This document shows positions 16,199-24,531 of a stretch of 64,000 nt of DNA, piece after piece. The translations under genes were made by a program, and so were the position numbers. Under the pieces are notes generated by a model. It did no database searches and had not been told where the DNA came from. It saw only the letters and a program-made list of their open reading frames with translations. The stretch is from Clostridia bacterium (GTDB lineage: Bacteria > Bacillota > Clostridia > Oscillospirales > Acutalibacteraceae). The stretch covers positions 62,001-126,000 of the forward strand of contig JAFTUG010000011.1 in the NCBI GenBank assembly GCA_017466365.1, in the 5' to 3' direction. Every line of letters starts with the position of its first letter. Position 1 is the stretch's first letter.

Positions 16199-17068
16199 AT
16201 GGCACCTAAAAAAGGCGGTCTCGGCAGAGGACTCACATCTCTGCTTGCAGATAATTCTTTGGAAGAAACAAGTGCAGCCCAGCCCGTGAAGCTGAACTTA
16301 ATGGATATAGAACCCAACAAGGAGCAGGCAAGAAAGCAGTTTGACGAAGCAGCGCTTTCGGAGCTTGCAGATTCAATCGCACAGCATGGCGTTTTACAGC
16401 CTTTGCTTGTCCGTCCCCTCATCGGCGGCGGATATCAGCTTGTTGCAGGTGAAAGACGTTGGAGAGCAAGCCGCATTGCAGGGCTTACGCAGGTACCCGT
16501 TGTTATAAAAGAGCTTTCGGATACCGAAGCTGCTGTTATTTCTTTAATAGAAAATTTACAGCGTGAGGACTTAAATCCCGTTGAAGAGGCGCTCGGCTTT
16601 GCAAGCCTTATGAAGGACTTTAATCTCACGCAGGAAGAGGCGGCGCAGAAGGTAGGCAAGTCACGCCCTGCCGTTGCAAACGCACTCCGACTTTTAAAGC
16701 TCCCCGAAAAGGTGCTTGACATGGTGCGTGAAAATAAGCTTTCCGCCGGCCATGCAAGAGCATTGGCAGCTATTGACGATGAAAAGGTTCTTATTTCCAC
16801 AGCGGAATTAATTGTTGAAAAGGGACTTTCGGTAAGAGCGGTTGAAAAGCTTGTTAAAACCCTCACCGCCGAAAAGAAAGAGAAGGCAAAGAAAACCCCC
16901 TCCCGTGCAACCTTCTTTGACGAAGTGGAGCTTTCGCTGAATAACTCTCTTGGCAGAAAAGCAAAGGTTATAACAAAGAGCGGCAAGGAGTCGGGCACTC
17001 TTGAAATCGCTTTTTACGATAAAGACGACCTCGCACGCATCGCATCAATTCTTTCGGCACTTGAATAA
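16199..17068 (+). CDS. spo0J: Chromosome partitioning protein ParB/Spo0J
   Basis: A 289-residue ParB. The N-terminus KKGGLGRGLTSLLAD is the typical ParA-stimulating motif. The CTPase/ParB domain has EQARKQFDEAALSELADSI and AGERRWRASRIAGLTQVP. A helix-turn-helix follows (EAAQKVGKSRPAVANALRLL), then the C-terminal dimerisation region. It clamps onto parS, spreads and recruits SMC; in spore formers it also affects sporulation through Soj. A strong terminator 6 bases after the stop ends the operon. The two parS sites nearby are its expected targets. Confidence 0.97.
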   Translation: MAPKKGGLGRGLTSLLADNSLEETSAAQPVKLNLMDIEPNKEQARKQFDEAALSELADSIAQHGVLQPLLVRPLIGGGYQLVAGERRWRASRIAGLTQVPVVIKELSDTEAAVISLIENLQREDLNPVEEALGFASLMKDFNLTQEEAAQKVGKSRPAVANALRLLKLPEKVLDMVRENKLSAGHARALAAIDDEKVLISTAELIVEKGLSVRAVEKLVKTLTAEKKEKAKKTPSRATFFDEVELSLNNSLGRKAKVITKSGKESGTLEIAFYDKDDLARIASILSALE

Positions 17069-17073
17069 TTTTT

Positions 17074-17101
17074 AAACCGATGGGTCACCCATCGGTTTTT
17101 A
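17074..17101 (+). terminator. Rho-independent terminator of the parAB operon
   Basis: AAACCGATGGG and CCCATCGGTTT form a perfect 11-base-pair stem around TCA, followed by more T. It lies 6 bases after the spo0J stop. Confidence 0.92.
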
Positions 17102-17194
17102 TTTTCCTGCACACAAAGCCCTCTGTTATCTGCTGATTATCCAATATGCTTTTATTCACCGGTTTAAAGTGTGAAAAAGCAGATTTATTTGCAG

Positions 17195-17318
17195 GGGCGG
17201 ATATTATCTGCACGGATACAATTGCGTTGCTGCCCTTAATTCCGAATTCAAATGCGGGATAACCTCATCCCGCCGTTTATTTATAAGAATATTCGGTAGA
17301 GACAGATATCATCCGCCC
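17195..17318. repeat. Inverted-repeat-bounded non-coding element
   Basis: GGGCGGATATTATCTG (17195-17210) and CAGATATCATCCGCCC (17303-17318) are complementary at 14 of 16 bases and enclose about 90 bases. Inside is a short hairpin GCGGGAT-AACCTC-ATCCCGC (about 17254-17273). It has no coding capacity. The form suggests a miniature mobile element or a large RNA hairpin behind the convergent parB and M14 genes. No second copy was noticed in the window. Confidence 0.5.
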
Positions 17319-17340
17319 GAATAAAATACGCCGCCGAATA

Positions 17341-18237
17341 TTAAAGAATTGAAGCAAGGGTCAGCATGGGGATGCATTTTTTTGCTATACCATCGAAATC
17401 GCTTATCGGCAGAGGGTTTTCGCCCTTGCCGATTTCAATTGTATAGCCGGGCTTATTGAAAAACTCAATGAACCAATCCTTGAAACCCCCGTGCGATGCA
17501 AGACCCGAATTTTCAACAAGCTCATATCCGCTCACGGCTGAAAAGATTTTCGCAATCTCTTCGCTGCGGGGCGGTTTTTTATTGCCGTATTCCCAAAAGA
17601 TTTCTTCGCCCTGACTGTGCAATGCAATTGCGGTGCGCGGATTTATTTTTTTGCAAAGCTGAACAAGCGCCTTTGTTTCAGGCTCACTTTCAGGCATATA
17701 ACCCCCATATCTTCTCGGTGAAGGGCCGAGTATACCGCTGTCGGTCTCAATTCTGCGAAGCTCGTTCCAGCCTGCATCAAAATTATGGTTGATATCTACT
17801 CCCCGTGCGTTGGCATTCCACTTTTCCTCGGAAACGGCGGCAATCTTTCTGCCCGTTTCGGTAAATCTGCCCGAGCTTTCAAAACCGTTGATTGCAATTT
17901 CAATTCCGTCGGGATTTACACACGGCACTATAACCATGCTTCGGGAAATGCTTTCGGGATTTATTCCCCATATCGGGGCTTTATTTATTTTAGAATAAAG
18001 AATTATTTCCGCAAAACGCAGGGCAAGCAGGCTCGTCAGCCATTCCTGCCCGTGAAAGCCTGCCGCAATAATCAGCGGATTACGGCTTTTGCCTACGGTA
18101 AGCGAAAAAATATCTCTGTGGCAAAGTGATTTTCCGATTACGTTGACCCCGAGAAACGGATATAATTTTTTTAAAGAAAAAATCATTTTTCTTTGGTTTT
18201 CATATGTCATTACTGCTGCATTTGTGATATAATTCAT
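17341..18237 (-). CDS. M14-family zinc carboxypeptidase (murein peptide peptidase-like)
   Basis: A 298-residue M14 peptidase with no signal peptide. Zinc ligands: His and Glu in GFHGQEW (about 61-67) and His in AIALHSQGE (near 205). The substrate-anchoring region is RGVDINHNFD, and the catalytic Glu is in YTIEIGKGENPLP near 275. The family includes gamma-D-glutamyl-DAP peptidases and MpaA, which trim wall peptides; lack of a signal suggests a cytoplasmic recycling role, which is an inference. GAGGTG lies upstream of ATG 18237. It is divergent from the Nudix gene and convergent with parB. Confidence 0.85.
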   Translation of the reverse strand: MNYITNAAVMTYENQRKMIFSLKKLYPFLGVNVIGKSLCHRDIFSLTVGKSRNPLIIAAGFHGQEWLTSLLALRFAEIILYSKINKAPIWGINPESISRSMVIVPCVNPDGIEIAINGFESSGRFTETGRKIAAVSEEKWNANARGVDINHNFDAGWNELRRIETDSGILGPSPRRYGGYMPESEPETKALVQLCKKINPRTAIALHSQGEEIFWEYGNKKPPRSEEIAKIFSAVSGYELVENSGLASHGGFKDWFIEFFNKPGYTIEIGKGENPLPISDFDGIAKKCIPMLTLASIL

Positions 18238-18279
18238 TCATAACACCTCGATTAATTATATGATAACGGAGGATATATT

Positions 18280-18828
18280 ATGGAAATATTTGAAAAAACG
18301 GTTGAAAAAAATTATGTTTATAACGGAAAAATAATCAACGTGCGCCGTGACAAGGCAGAGCTTCATAACGGCAAGCCCTGCACCCGTGAGGTTGTTGAAC
18401 ATAACGGCGGTGTTTGCGTTGCGGCACTTACCGATGAAAATGAGCTGATTTTTGTCCGCCAGTTCAGATATCCTTATATGGAGGTTGTGCTTGAGCTTCC
18501 TGCAGGCAAGCTTGAACTCGGCGAAGATCCGTTTGAAGCAGGCAAAAGAGAGCTTGAAGAAGAAACAGGCACGGTTGCAGGCAAATATTATGACCTCGGA
18601 AAATTCTATCCCACTCCCGGCTACTGCGGTGAAATCATTCATCTTTATGCCGCTTCGCAGCTTAAGTCAACCGCAATGAATCCCGATGAGGACGAATTTT
18701 TAGAGGTTGAAAAAATTTCTCTCGATAAAGCGGTGGATATGGTGCTGGGCGGCGAAATTCCCGACGGAAAAACACAGACGCTCATTATGCGTGTTGCGGA
18801 GATGAAGAGAAGAGGAATGATTGAATGA
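18280..18828 (+). CDS. Nudix hydrolase, ADP-ribose pyrophosphatase type
   Basis: A 182-residue Nudix enzyme. The Nudix box reads GEDPFEAGKRELEEETG near 86-102 with the metal-binding REXXEE core. The preceding VRQFRYPYMEVVLELPAGK and the following PTPGYCGEIIHLYAA are typical of ADP-ribose pyrophosphatases (NudF), which hydrolyse ADP-ribose to AMP and ribose phosphate in the cytoplasm. ACGGAGGA precedes the start. Its stop overlaps the start of the Maf gene by 4 bases (ATGA), indicating coupled translation. Confidence 0.9.
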   Translation: MEIFEKTVEKNYVYNGKIINVRRDKAELHNGKPCTREVVEHNGGVCVAALTDENELIFVRQFRYPYMEVVLELPAGKLELGEDPFEAGKRELEEETGTVAGKYYDLGKFYPTPGYCGEIIHLYAASQLKSTAMNPDEDEFLEVEKISLDKAVDMVLGGEIPDGKTQTLIMRVAEMKRRGMIE

Positions 18829-19379
18829 AAAAAATAATTCTTGCATCCTCTTCGCCGAGAAGAAAAGAGCTTCTCACAACGGCAGGAATTGAATTTGAAA
18901 TTCATGTTAAGGATGTTGACGAAACCGTTCCCGAAGGTACTCACCCTGCCGATGCAGCAAAAATGACGGCAACCAAAAAAGCTGCCGCCGTTGCGGAAGA
19001 TTTCACCGATTGCGTTGTTATCGGCGCAGATACAATAGTTGTTGCAAACGGAAAAATCCTCGGAAAACCCAAGGATGAAGCCGATGCAAAAGCAATGCTC
19101 AAAATGCTCTCGGGAACAGAGCATGAGGTTATAACGGGAGTTTGCATTATAAATAACGGCGTTTCGGATTGCTTTGCACAGATAAGCAGGGTTAAATTTT
19201 ATGACCTGACCGATGAAGAAATTGCCGCTTATGTTGCAACAAAAGAGCCCATGGATAAGGCAGGCGCTTACGGCATTCAGGGGCGCGGCTGCACTCTTGT
19301 TGAACGCATTGAGGGCGATTATTTCAACATAGTCGGTCTGCCCGTTGCCGAGGTTTGCAGAAAAATAAAAAATATTTAA
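18825..19379 (+). CDS. maf: Maf-family nucleotide pyrophosphatase
   Basis: A 184-residue Maf protein, a nucleoside triphosphate pyrophosphatase that removes non-canonical nucleotides and is linked to septum formation. The signature ASSSPRRKELL lies at residues 5-15. VIGADTIVVANGKILGKP (about 65-82) contains the catalytic Asp, and KAGAYGIQGRG is the third motif. Subfamily (dTTP/UTP versus m7GTP) is not fixed, but GAYGIQG agrees with the dTTP/UTP group. It starts inside the last codons of the Nudix gene. Confidence 0.94.
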   Translation: MKKIILASSSPRRKELLTTAGIEFEIHVKDVDETVPEGTHPADAAKMTATKKAAAVAEDFTDCVVIGADTIVVANGKILGKPKDEADAKAMLKMLSGTEHEVITGVCIINNGVSDCFAQISRVKFYDLTDEEIAAYVATKEPMDKAGAYGIQGRGCTLVERIEGDYFNIVGLPVAEVCRKIKNI

Positions 19380-19462
19380 AATTTTTTTAAAAAGTGTAGA
19401 CCAACTCAAATTTTGATTCGTCTTTAGTTATCAGCGAAAAAAACTGATACGGAGGAAGCAAT

Positions 19463-21697
19463 ATGAAAGACAATACAGAAAGAATAAATGAGCTTGCATT
19501 GCAGCTTAAAGACGGTGATAAATCTGTTTTTGACGAGCTTTATTCTCTCACCTGCTCCAAGGCATATTTCATCGCTTTTCAGATAAGCGGAGATAAGCAT
19601 GAGGCAGAGGATATTGTTCAGGACAGCTATATTACCGCTCTTTCTAAAATTTCATCACTTGAAAAAACGGAGAGCTTTATGAGTTGGTTTAACAGAATAG
19701 TTGCAAACAGAAGCAAGGATGTTCTCAAAAAGAGAAAGCCGAGAGTCTTTACCGAGGACGAAGAAAAAGCATTTACTGTTATTGCGGACGATAAAACGGA
19801 GTTTTCGCCCGAAAGCAACATTGACCGTGACGAGCTGCGTCTCGCCGTCATGGAGGCAATAAAAGAGCTGGGTGCGGAAAAAAGAGCCTGCGTTCTTATG
19901 AAATATTTTGAGGATATGTCCGTTAACGAAATCGCAGAGAGCATGGAAGTCCCCGTCAGCACAGTCAAAAACAGACTGTGGAAGGCTCGTTCGGAGCTTA
20001 AGAATCTCTTTGAACGCAAGGGAATTACGGCGGCTTACAGCGTTGCACCCTTCGGTGCGGTCACATGGGCGCTCAATTCAACCTTCGAGGCATTTTCGCA
20101 GAACTTTGAAAGCAGCGCATCGGCTGCAAAAATTCTTTCGGGTATTGCGGTTGCAAGCACTGCGGCAGCAGGTACGGCAGCGGCTACTGCAACAGGCTCG
20201 GGAATTGCAGCAAAGGTTGCAGCGGCTTCAACATTCCAAAAAATCGTTTCGGGTATTGTTGTTGCAGGCGTGGTAACAGGTTCAACCGTGGGAATTACTT
20301 CCGTTGTTAAAAACAGACAGAAAACCGAAGAAAATACTCCGTCTGTTTCCTATACCGAAACGGTTGAAAGCGAGGATATTCTTTCTGAAGAAATAACTCC
20401 TGCCGTAAATATTATTGAACCGGATCCGCAGAAAAACGGCGAGGAATATGAAAATAAAATTTTCAACAGCGGTTTTCGCGGAAATATGCCTCAAGAAATA
20501 AGTTATAAAGGAACTTTAAAATTCGGCAGCAACATGATAACATTTGATGATGATGAATATTATTATGTGGATTTTAATGCCGAACAGGACGGATATTATT
20601 ATTTCAAATGTGATATGTTTGATCCGGTTAATCGCTGCTATATAATAGTTCCCGCAGATCCTAAAAACGGAATCATTAACGGTTATGCGGATACCGAACA
20701 GCAATTTTCACCTTTTGATAACGCACAGATATATTATCTTGAAAAGGGAAACAACATTCTTCTTATTCATAAAGACGGCAAATTAGACTCATCAAAAATA
20801 GAGGTAAAATATATCGGAGAAGAAATAACGGATATCATAATCGAGCAGGAAGATCTTGATAATGTTGTTTTTCAATATAATGAGTTCTATAATAATAGTT
20901 GGTTCTTATATCAGGAACAGAATAACGGCCGCTATGCCAATTTTTTCAGAGTAAAGCTTGTTTTGCCGTCAGGTGATACTTTTGACTGCGGAGATTTATG
21001 CTTAAGTTATACTGTGGAAGGCGGAGAGCTTAAGGAAGGAAAAAATACAATTGTATTTTTCATTGGCGGAAAGGAATACAAAAAAGAAATTATGGCAAGA
21101 CCCGTAACTTATTATGTCAAAGATATTGAAGTGACCAATCTTGATGAATTTACGACTGCTCAAATCAATGAAGAAGGTTTTACATATAATTTACCCGAAA
21201 ATTTTGATGTTATAGTTACCTATGCTGATGGAAGCAAGGAAACCTTTGACGGAAAAACATGGGACGGTTTCATAAATTTTGACAACGGCGTTCAGCTCAA
21301 AGCTATGATGAATAAATCAAAAATTTATTCTTCCGGCTCAATGGATCACAGACTTCGCAGCAGAGAGCCTATTCGTTTCACCGTTTCAATCGGCGAAACA
21401 TATTTTATTGATGAAATCTGCACCGTTACCGAATTTGATGTTATCGGCTACAGAAAAAGGCTTGATGAAAATAACCTTGAAGAAGCAAGGGAATATTCGG
21501 TCAATATCAAAGAAGGCATTGAAATTATGAAAGAGAATGCCGACACTCCCGAGGAATATCTTTGGTATTCAGCCGAGCTTTCAAAAATCACCGCCTATAA
21601 TTCCTATAAAATTGCTCACAGAGTTGCAGGCTTTGAGCTTGACTACGCAATAACAACATTTAAAATTCTCACAGAAAACAAATTTGATTTGGTATAA
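19463..21697 (+). CDS. ECF sigma factor fused to a membrane-anchored C-terminal region
   Basis: A 744-residue protein, about four times a normal ECF sigma factor. Region 2 (about 20-95) has AEDIVQDSYITALSKI and FMSWFNRIVANRSKDVL. Region 4 (about 130-190) has LGAEKRACVLMKYFEDMS and the HTH PVSTVKNRLWKARSEL. An Ala/Gly/Thr-rich stretch (200-255) leads to one hydrophobic helix (about 258-283: IVSGIVVAGVVTGSTVGITSVV). About 460 Asp/Glu/Tyr-rich residues follow, probably outside the cell, with no domain I recognise. The layout implies a membrane-held sigma factor with its own sensor. The tail is AT-richer than the sigma part. A TATCAG/CTGATA hairpin precedes the GGAGG site. No separate anti-sigma gene is adjacent. 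Confidence 0.85.
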   Translation: MKDNTERINELALQLKDGDKSVFDELYSLTCSKAYFIAFQISGDKHEAEDIVQDSYITALSKISSLEKTESFMSWFNRIVANRSKDVLKKRKPRVFTEDEEKAFTVIADDKTEFSPESNIDRDELRLAVMEAIKELGAEKRACVLMKYFEDMSVNEIAESMEVPVSTVKNRLWKARSELKNLFERKGITAAYSVAPFGAVTWALNSTFEAFSQNFESSASAAKILSGIAVASTAAAGTAAATATGSGIAAKVAAASTFQKIVSGIVVAGVVTGSTVGITSVVKNRQKTEENTPSVSYTETVESEDILSEEITPAVNIIEPDPQKNGEEYENKIFNSGFRGNMPQEISYKGTLKFGSNMITFDDDEYYYVDFNAEQDGYYYFKCDMFDPVNRCYIIVPADPKNGIINGYADTEQQFSPFDNAQIYYLEKGNNILLIHKDGKLDSSKIEVKYIGEEITDIIIEQEDLDNVVFQYNEFYNNSWFLYQEQNNGRYANFFRVKLVLPSGDTFDCGDLCLSYTVEGGELKEGKNTIVFFIGGKEYKKEIMARPVTYYVKDIEVTNLDEFTTAQINEEGFTYNLPENFDVIVTYADGSKETFDGKTWDGFINFDNGVQLKAMMNKSKIYSSGSMDHRLRSREPIRFTVSIGETYFIDEICTVTEFDVIGYRKRLDENNLEEAREYSVNIKEGIEIMKENADTPEEYLWYSAELSKITAYNSYKIAHRVAGFELDYAITTFKILTENKFDLV

Positions 21698-21702
21698 TTT
21701 TA

Positions 21703-21730
21703 AAAGGGGCTGTTTTTTTACAGCCCCTTT
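21703..21730. terminator. Hairpin between convergent sigma factor and remB genes
   Basis: AAAGGGGCTGT and ACAGCCCCTTT form a perfect 11-base-pair stem around six T, between two convergent genes. It probably terminates both. The minus-strand transcript has a short T-run after it; the plus-strand run is weak. Confidence 0.8.
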
Positions 21731-21732
21731 GG

Positions 21733-22005
21733 TTATACATTTGTCAAACTGTCAACATATCCGGTTCGTTTCAAGAGAGTTGACGAGGAAATTTGGGAGA
21801 TATACACCTTTTCATTGCCTTTTTTATCTCGGCATACAATGAAAGATTTCGGAATATCATAGCAAACGTTTTCAACTATCCCCGACTTTTCCGCTTTTGC
21901 AAGATAATCTCTTGTGCGCTTTGAAACGGTGGTTGTGTCCAAATCGAAAATGCCGATTATTTCGTCAAATGTTATGACCTTATCCATTCCGAGGTGTAAA
22001 TACAT
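21733..22005 (-). CDS. remB: RemB-type extracellular matrix regulator
   Basis: A 90-residue protein of the family that includes Bacillus RemB (YaaB), found downstream of recF. It begins MYLHLGMDKVITFDEIIGIFD and has the conserved SFIVCRDKKGNEKVYISQISSSTL. The family is related to RemA, a DNA-binding activator of matrix genes. In Bacillus the order is dnaN-yaaA-recF-yaaB-gyrB; here gyrB is missing and the run stops after remB. It starts 3 bases after the recF stop. Confidence 0.9.
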   Translation of the reverse strand: MYLHLGMDKVITFDEIIGIFDLDTTTVSKRTRDYLAKAEKSGIVENVCYDIPKSFIVCRDKKGNEKVYISQISSSTLLKRTGYVDSLTNV

Positions 22006-22008
22006 TTC

Positions 22009-23103
22009 TTACTCCATTTCCTTTATTTCACCGCCGATAACCTCAAATGCCTTTCCTTTTTTGGAGCGCAGAAGCTGTGACGGGTCGCAGCAGGTAATGA
22101 AAACCTGCCAGTTATCAAGATAATTTAAAATGAAGGTCTGCCTGCCTTCGTCAAGCTCGCTCATAACGTCATCAAGAAGCACAACGGGGCTTTCACCCGT
22201 AACCTCTTCAATTATCGATGCTTCGCCGAGCTTCATTGCAAGTGCGCAAGACCTCTGCTGACCCTGCGAGCCGAAAACTCGGGCGTCTCTTCCGTTAAGA
22301 TTTAAAACAAGGTCATGGGTATGAGGGCCTGCGTTGGTATAGAGCCTTTTGAGGTCTGCCTCACGGTATTTTTCTAAATCAGCAATAAGCTTTTGCTTTA
22401 TTTCTTCTTCGCTTATGTTTTCGAGTGAAAAATCATAGTGAAAAGCAAATTCTTCTCTGCCGGAGCTTATTCCTCTGTAAATCTCGCCCGATAGATGCGA
22501 TAATTTTTCAATATAGTCAAGGCGGTATTTAACGATTTTTGTGCCGAGCAAAACAAGCTCGTTATCCCACGGCTCAATATATCCGTTTTCAAAGCATCTT
22601 TCGCCCATTTTTTTGAGCAGAGCATTTCTCTGGTCGAGCACACGCAGATAGCGTGACATAACAACAGCATAATTCGGCTTTATGAGGCTTAAAGCAATAT
22701 CAAGAAGCTTTCGCCTTTCGGAAGGACCGTCCTGAACGATTCCGAGCGTTGCAGGCGAAAAAACAACGGCGAAATATTTGCCCATCATAACTCTGGGCGA
22801 TTCTTCCTTAATACCGTTAAGAACAAGCTCCTTGCGCTTATTTATCTTCATCTCGGCAGTTTGTTCACGCATGTGTGAATAAAATCTGTTGCAGATTTCA
22901 GCTTCTTCTTTGCCCTGTGAAATAAGCTGAATATTTTTTCTTGCTCTGAAGCTGTAAAAGCCCGTTAAAAGCCAGATACTCTCAATTATATTTGTTTTTC
23001 CCTGACCGTTTTCACCGTAAATAACATTCATTTCGGGATGCGGTTCAAAAGAAATGCTTTCAATATTTCGGAAATTCTTGGCGGAATGGTGTTTAATTAT
23101 CAA
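22009..23103 (-). CDS. recF: DNA recombination and replication repair protein RecF
   Basis: A 364-residue RecF if started at TTG 23103, where the family start I-I-K-H-x-S-A-K-N-F-R-N falls and CGGAG lies about 9 bases upstream. Longer starts (ATG near 23133, or upstream to 23145) would add unusual residues. Walker A is YGENGQGKTNIIESIWLL near 30. The ABC-type signature is FGSQGQQRSCALAMKLGEA, and Walker B is PVVLLDDVMSELD. RecF loads RecA at gapped DNA with RecO and RecR; recR lies 1.7 kb away on the same strand. Confidence 0.95.
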   Translation of the reverse strand: MIIKHHSAKNFRNIESISFEPHPEMNVIYGENGQGKTNIIESIWLLTGFYSFRARKNIQLISQGKEEAEICNRFYSHMREQTAEMKINKRKELVLNGIKEESPRVMMGKYFAVVFSPATLGIVQDGPSERRKLLDIALSLIKPNYAVVMSRYLRVLDQRNALLKKMGERCFENGYIEPWDNELVLLGTKIVKYRLDYIEKLSHLSGEIYRGISSGREEFAFHYDFSLENISEEEIKQKLIADLEKYREADLKRLYTNAGPHTHDLVLNLNGRDARVFGSQGQQRSCALAMKLGEASIIEEVTGESPVVLLDDVMSELDEGRQTFILNYLDNWQVFITCCDPSQLLRSKKGKAFEVIGGEIKEME

Positions 23104-23147
23104 ATTCAACCACTCCGTTTCCTGAAAAATCATTTTAAAACGCATAC

Positions 23148-23167
23148 GGGCGATTCACGAATCGCCC
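23148..23167. repeat. Small palindromic repeat between rlbA and recF
   Basis: GGGCGATTC-AC-GAATCGCCC is a perfect 9-base inverted repeat in the short gap before recF, followed by CTACA. It resembles the small GGGCGA...TCGCCCCTAC palindromes scattered in clostridial genomes (recalled, not checked). It may act as a weak processing or attenuation hairpin. Confidence 0.6.
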
Positions 23168-23175
23168 CTACACAA

Positions 23176-23415
23176 TTATTCTACAATATAAATAACTCTT
23201 TCAAACTCGGCTTTATCGCCGCTGCGAAGCTTTCTGCCTCTCTGGGTGCAGATTTCTCCGTTAACTCTGACCTCGCCCTCCTGAATAACGATTTTTGCGT
23301 GGCCGCCCGTCTGCACGGCATCGCACATCTTAAGAAAGGCATCAAGTCTTATAAAATCGGTATCAATTTTTTTAGATACCTGTTTTTTTTCAACAATTTT
23401 CGCTTTAATTCTCAT
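23176..23415 (-). CDS. rlbA: S4-domain RNA-binding protein RlbA/YaaA
   Basis: A 79-residue protein of the S4 fold. RLDAFLKMCDAVQTGGHAK (about 23-41), then VRVNGEICTQRGRKLRSGD, is the YaaA pattern. It binds RNA and is linked to ribosome assembly in Bacillus. It overlaps the dnaN stop by 11 bases, so it is translationally coupled, and sits in its usual place between dnaN and recF. Confidence 0.92.
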   Translation of the reverse strand: MRIKAKIVEKKQVSKKIDTDFIRLDAFLKMCDAVQTGGHAKIVIQEGEVRVNGEICTQRGRKLRSGDKAEFERVIYIVE

Positions 23416-24514
23416 TTTTCAGCCTCACGGGAAGAATAAGGAATATAAATTCATCGCCCTCGTTGGGAACGATAAGAATGGGTGAAATTGCGCCGTTGAG
23501 CATGATTCTGACCTCGTCGCTGTCGCAGGCACGCAATGCATCGAGCATATACTTATTATTAAAGCCGATTGTGCAGGTTTCGCCCTCGATATTTGCAAGA
23601 AGTTTGTCATTTGCCGTGCCGAGAGAAGTGATGCTCGACATTTTAATCATATTCTCATCAAAAACACACTTAATGGGGCTCTTGATTTTTTCGGTGATGA
23701 TAAGAGATGTTCTGTCGATACTCTCAATAAAGCTTCTTGTATTAACACGGATAACCGTTTTTGTTGATGAAGGAATAGCAGCCTTATAGTTAAGAAATTC
23801 GCCGTCAAGAAGTCTTGAAATGATGTTATAGCCGCCAACCTCGAAAATAATATGTCTTTTGCCGACTCCGAGAGTTACCATTGCATCGTCATCATTCATA
23901 AGCTTTACAACTTCAGAAAGAGTCTTTGCGGGAACAACAAAAGAAAGAACCTCGCCGCTGTAATTAATCGCTTCATTTCTGATTGCAAGACGAACGCCGT
24001 CAACGGCAATAAGTCTGATATGATTTTCTTCAATCTCAAATTTAATGCCGGTGTGAACTATTTTGCTGTCCTTAACCGCAGCGGAGAAAATAGTTTTTCT
24101 TACCATATCCTTAAGCACACCCTGGGGAACGGAAATAGGATATCCGCCCGAAACGGAGGGAAGATCGGGATATTCCTCTGCGGAAATTCCTATAAGAGTT
24201 GATTCAAAATCGCCGCAGGAAATCGCAGCGATATTTCTTTTATCGCTGAAGATACTTACAGTTTCTTCGGGAAGCTTTCGGAGAGTTTCGGAGAGCATAT
24301 GAGCATTGAGAACAAGCTCGCCTGCCTCTTCGATTTTTGCGGGAATTGAAGTTGTTATTCCCATTTCAAGGTCATAGCCCGTGAGAGTAAGAGTTCCGTT
24401 TTCCGCAACCATGAGAATACCTTCGATTGCAGGAATTGCGGTTTTGGTTGATGCCGCTCTCTGAACATTCTGGCAAGCCTCGCAAAGCTCAACCGTGCTG
24501 CATATAATTTTCAT
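23405..24514 (-). CDS. dnaN: DNA polymerase III beta subunit (sliding clamp)
   Basis: A 369-residue sliding clamp of normal length that encircles DNA and tethers polymerase. MKIICSTVELCEACQNVQRAAS at the start and ISAEEYPDLP, PAKTLSEVVKL and the C-terminal LPVRLKNEN (usual ending LPVRL) identify it. Start ATG 24514 has AGGAGGA 8 bases upstream. The intergenic DNA before it has DnaA boxes and an unwinding element, but dnaA, which normally precedes dnaN, is not there; recR is. Confidence 0.97.
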   Translation of the reverse strand: MKIICSTVELCEACQNVQRAASTKTAIPAIEGILMVAENGTLTLTGYDLEMGITTSIPAKIEEAGELVLNAHMLSETLRKLPEETVSIFSDKRNIAAISCGDFESTLIGISAEEYPDLPSVSGGYPISVPQGVLKDMVRKTIFSAAVKDSKIVHTGIKFEIEENHIRLIAVDGVRLAIRNEAINYSGEVLSFVVPAKTLSEVVKLMNDDDAMVTLGVGKRHIIFEVGGYNIISRLLDGEFLNYKAAIPSSTKTVIRVNTRSFIESIDRTSLIITEKIKSPIKCVFDENMIKMSSITSLGTANDKLLANIEGETCTIGFNNKYMLDALRACDSDEVRIMLNGAISPILIVPNEGDEFIFLILPVRLKNEN

Positions 24515-24531
24515 GTAAATATCCTCCTAAA

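Noticed and set aside
22009-23145. Longer recF start at 23145
   Set aside because: It would add 14 residues absent from the family pattern; the TTG at 23103 has CGGAG at a good distance.
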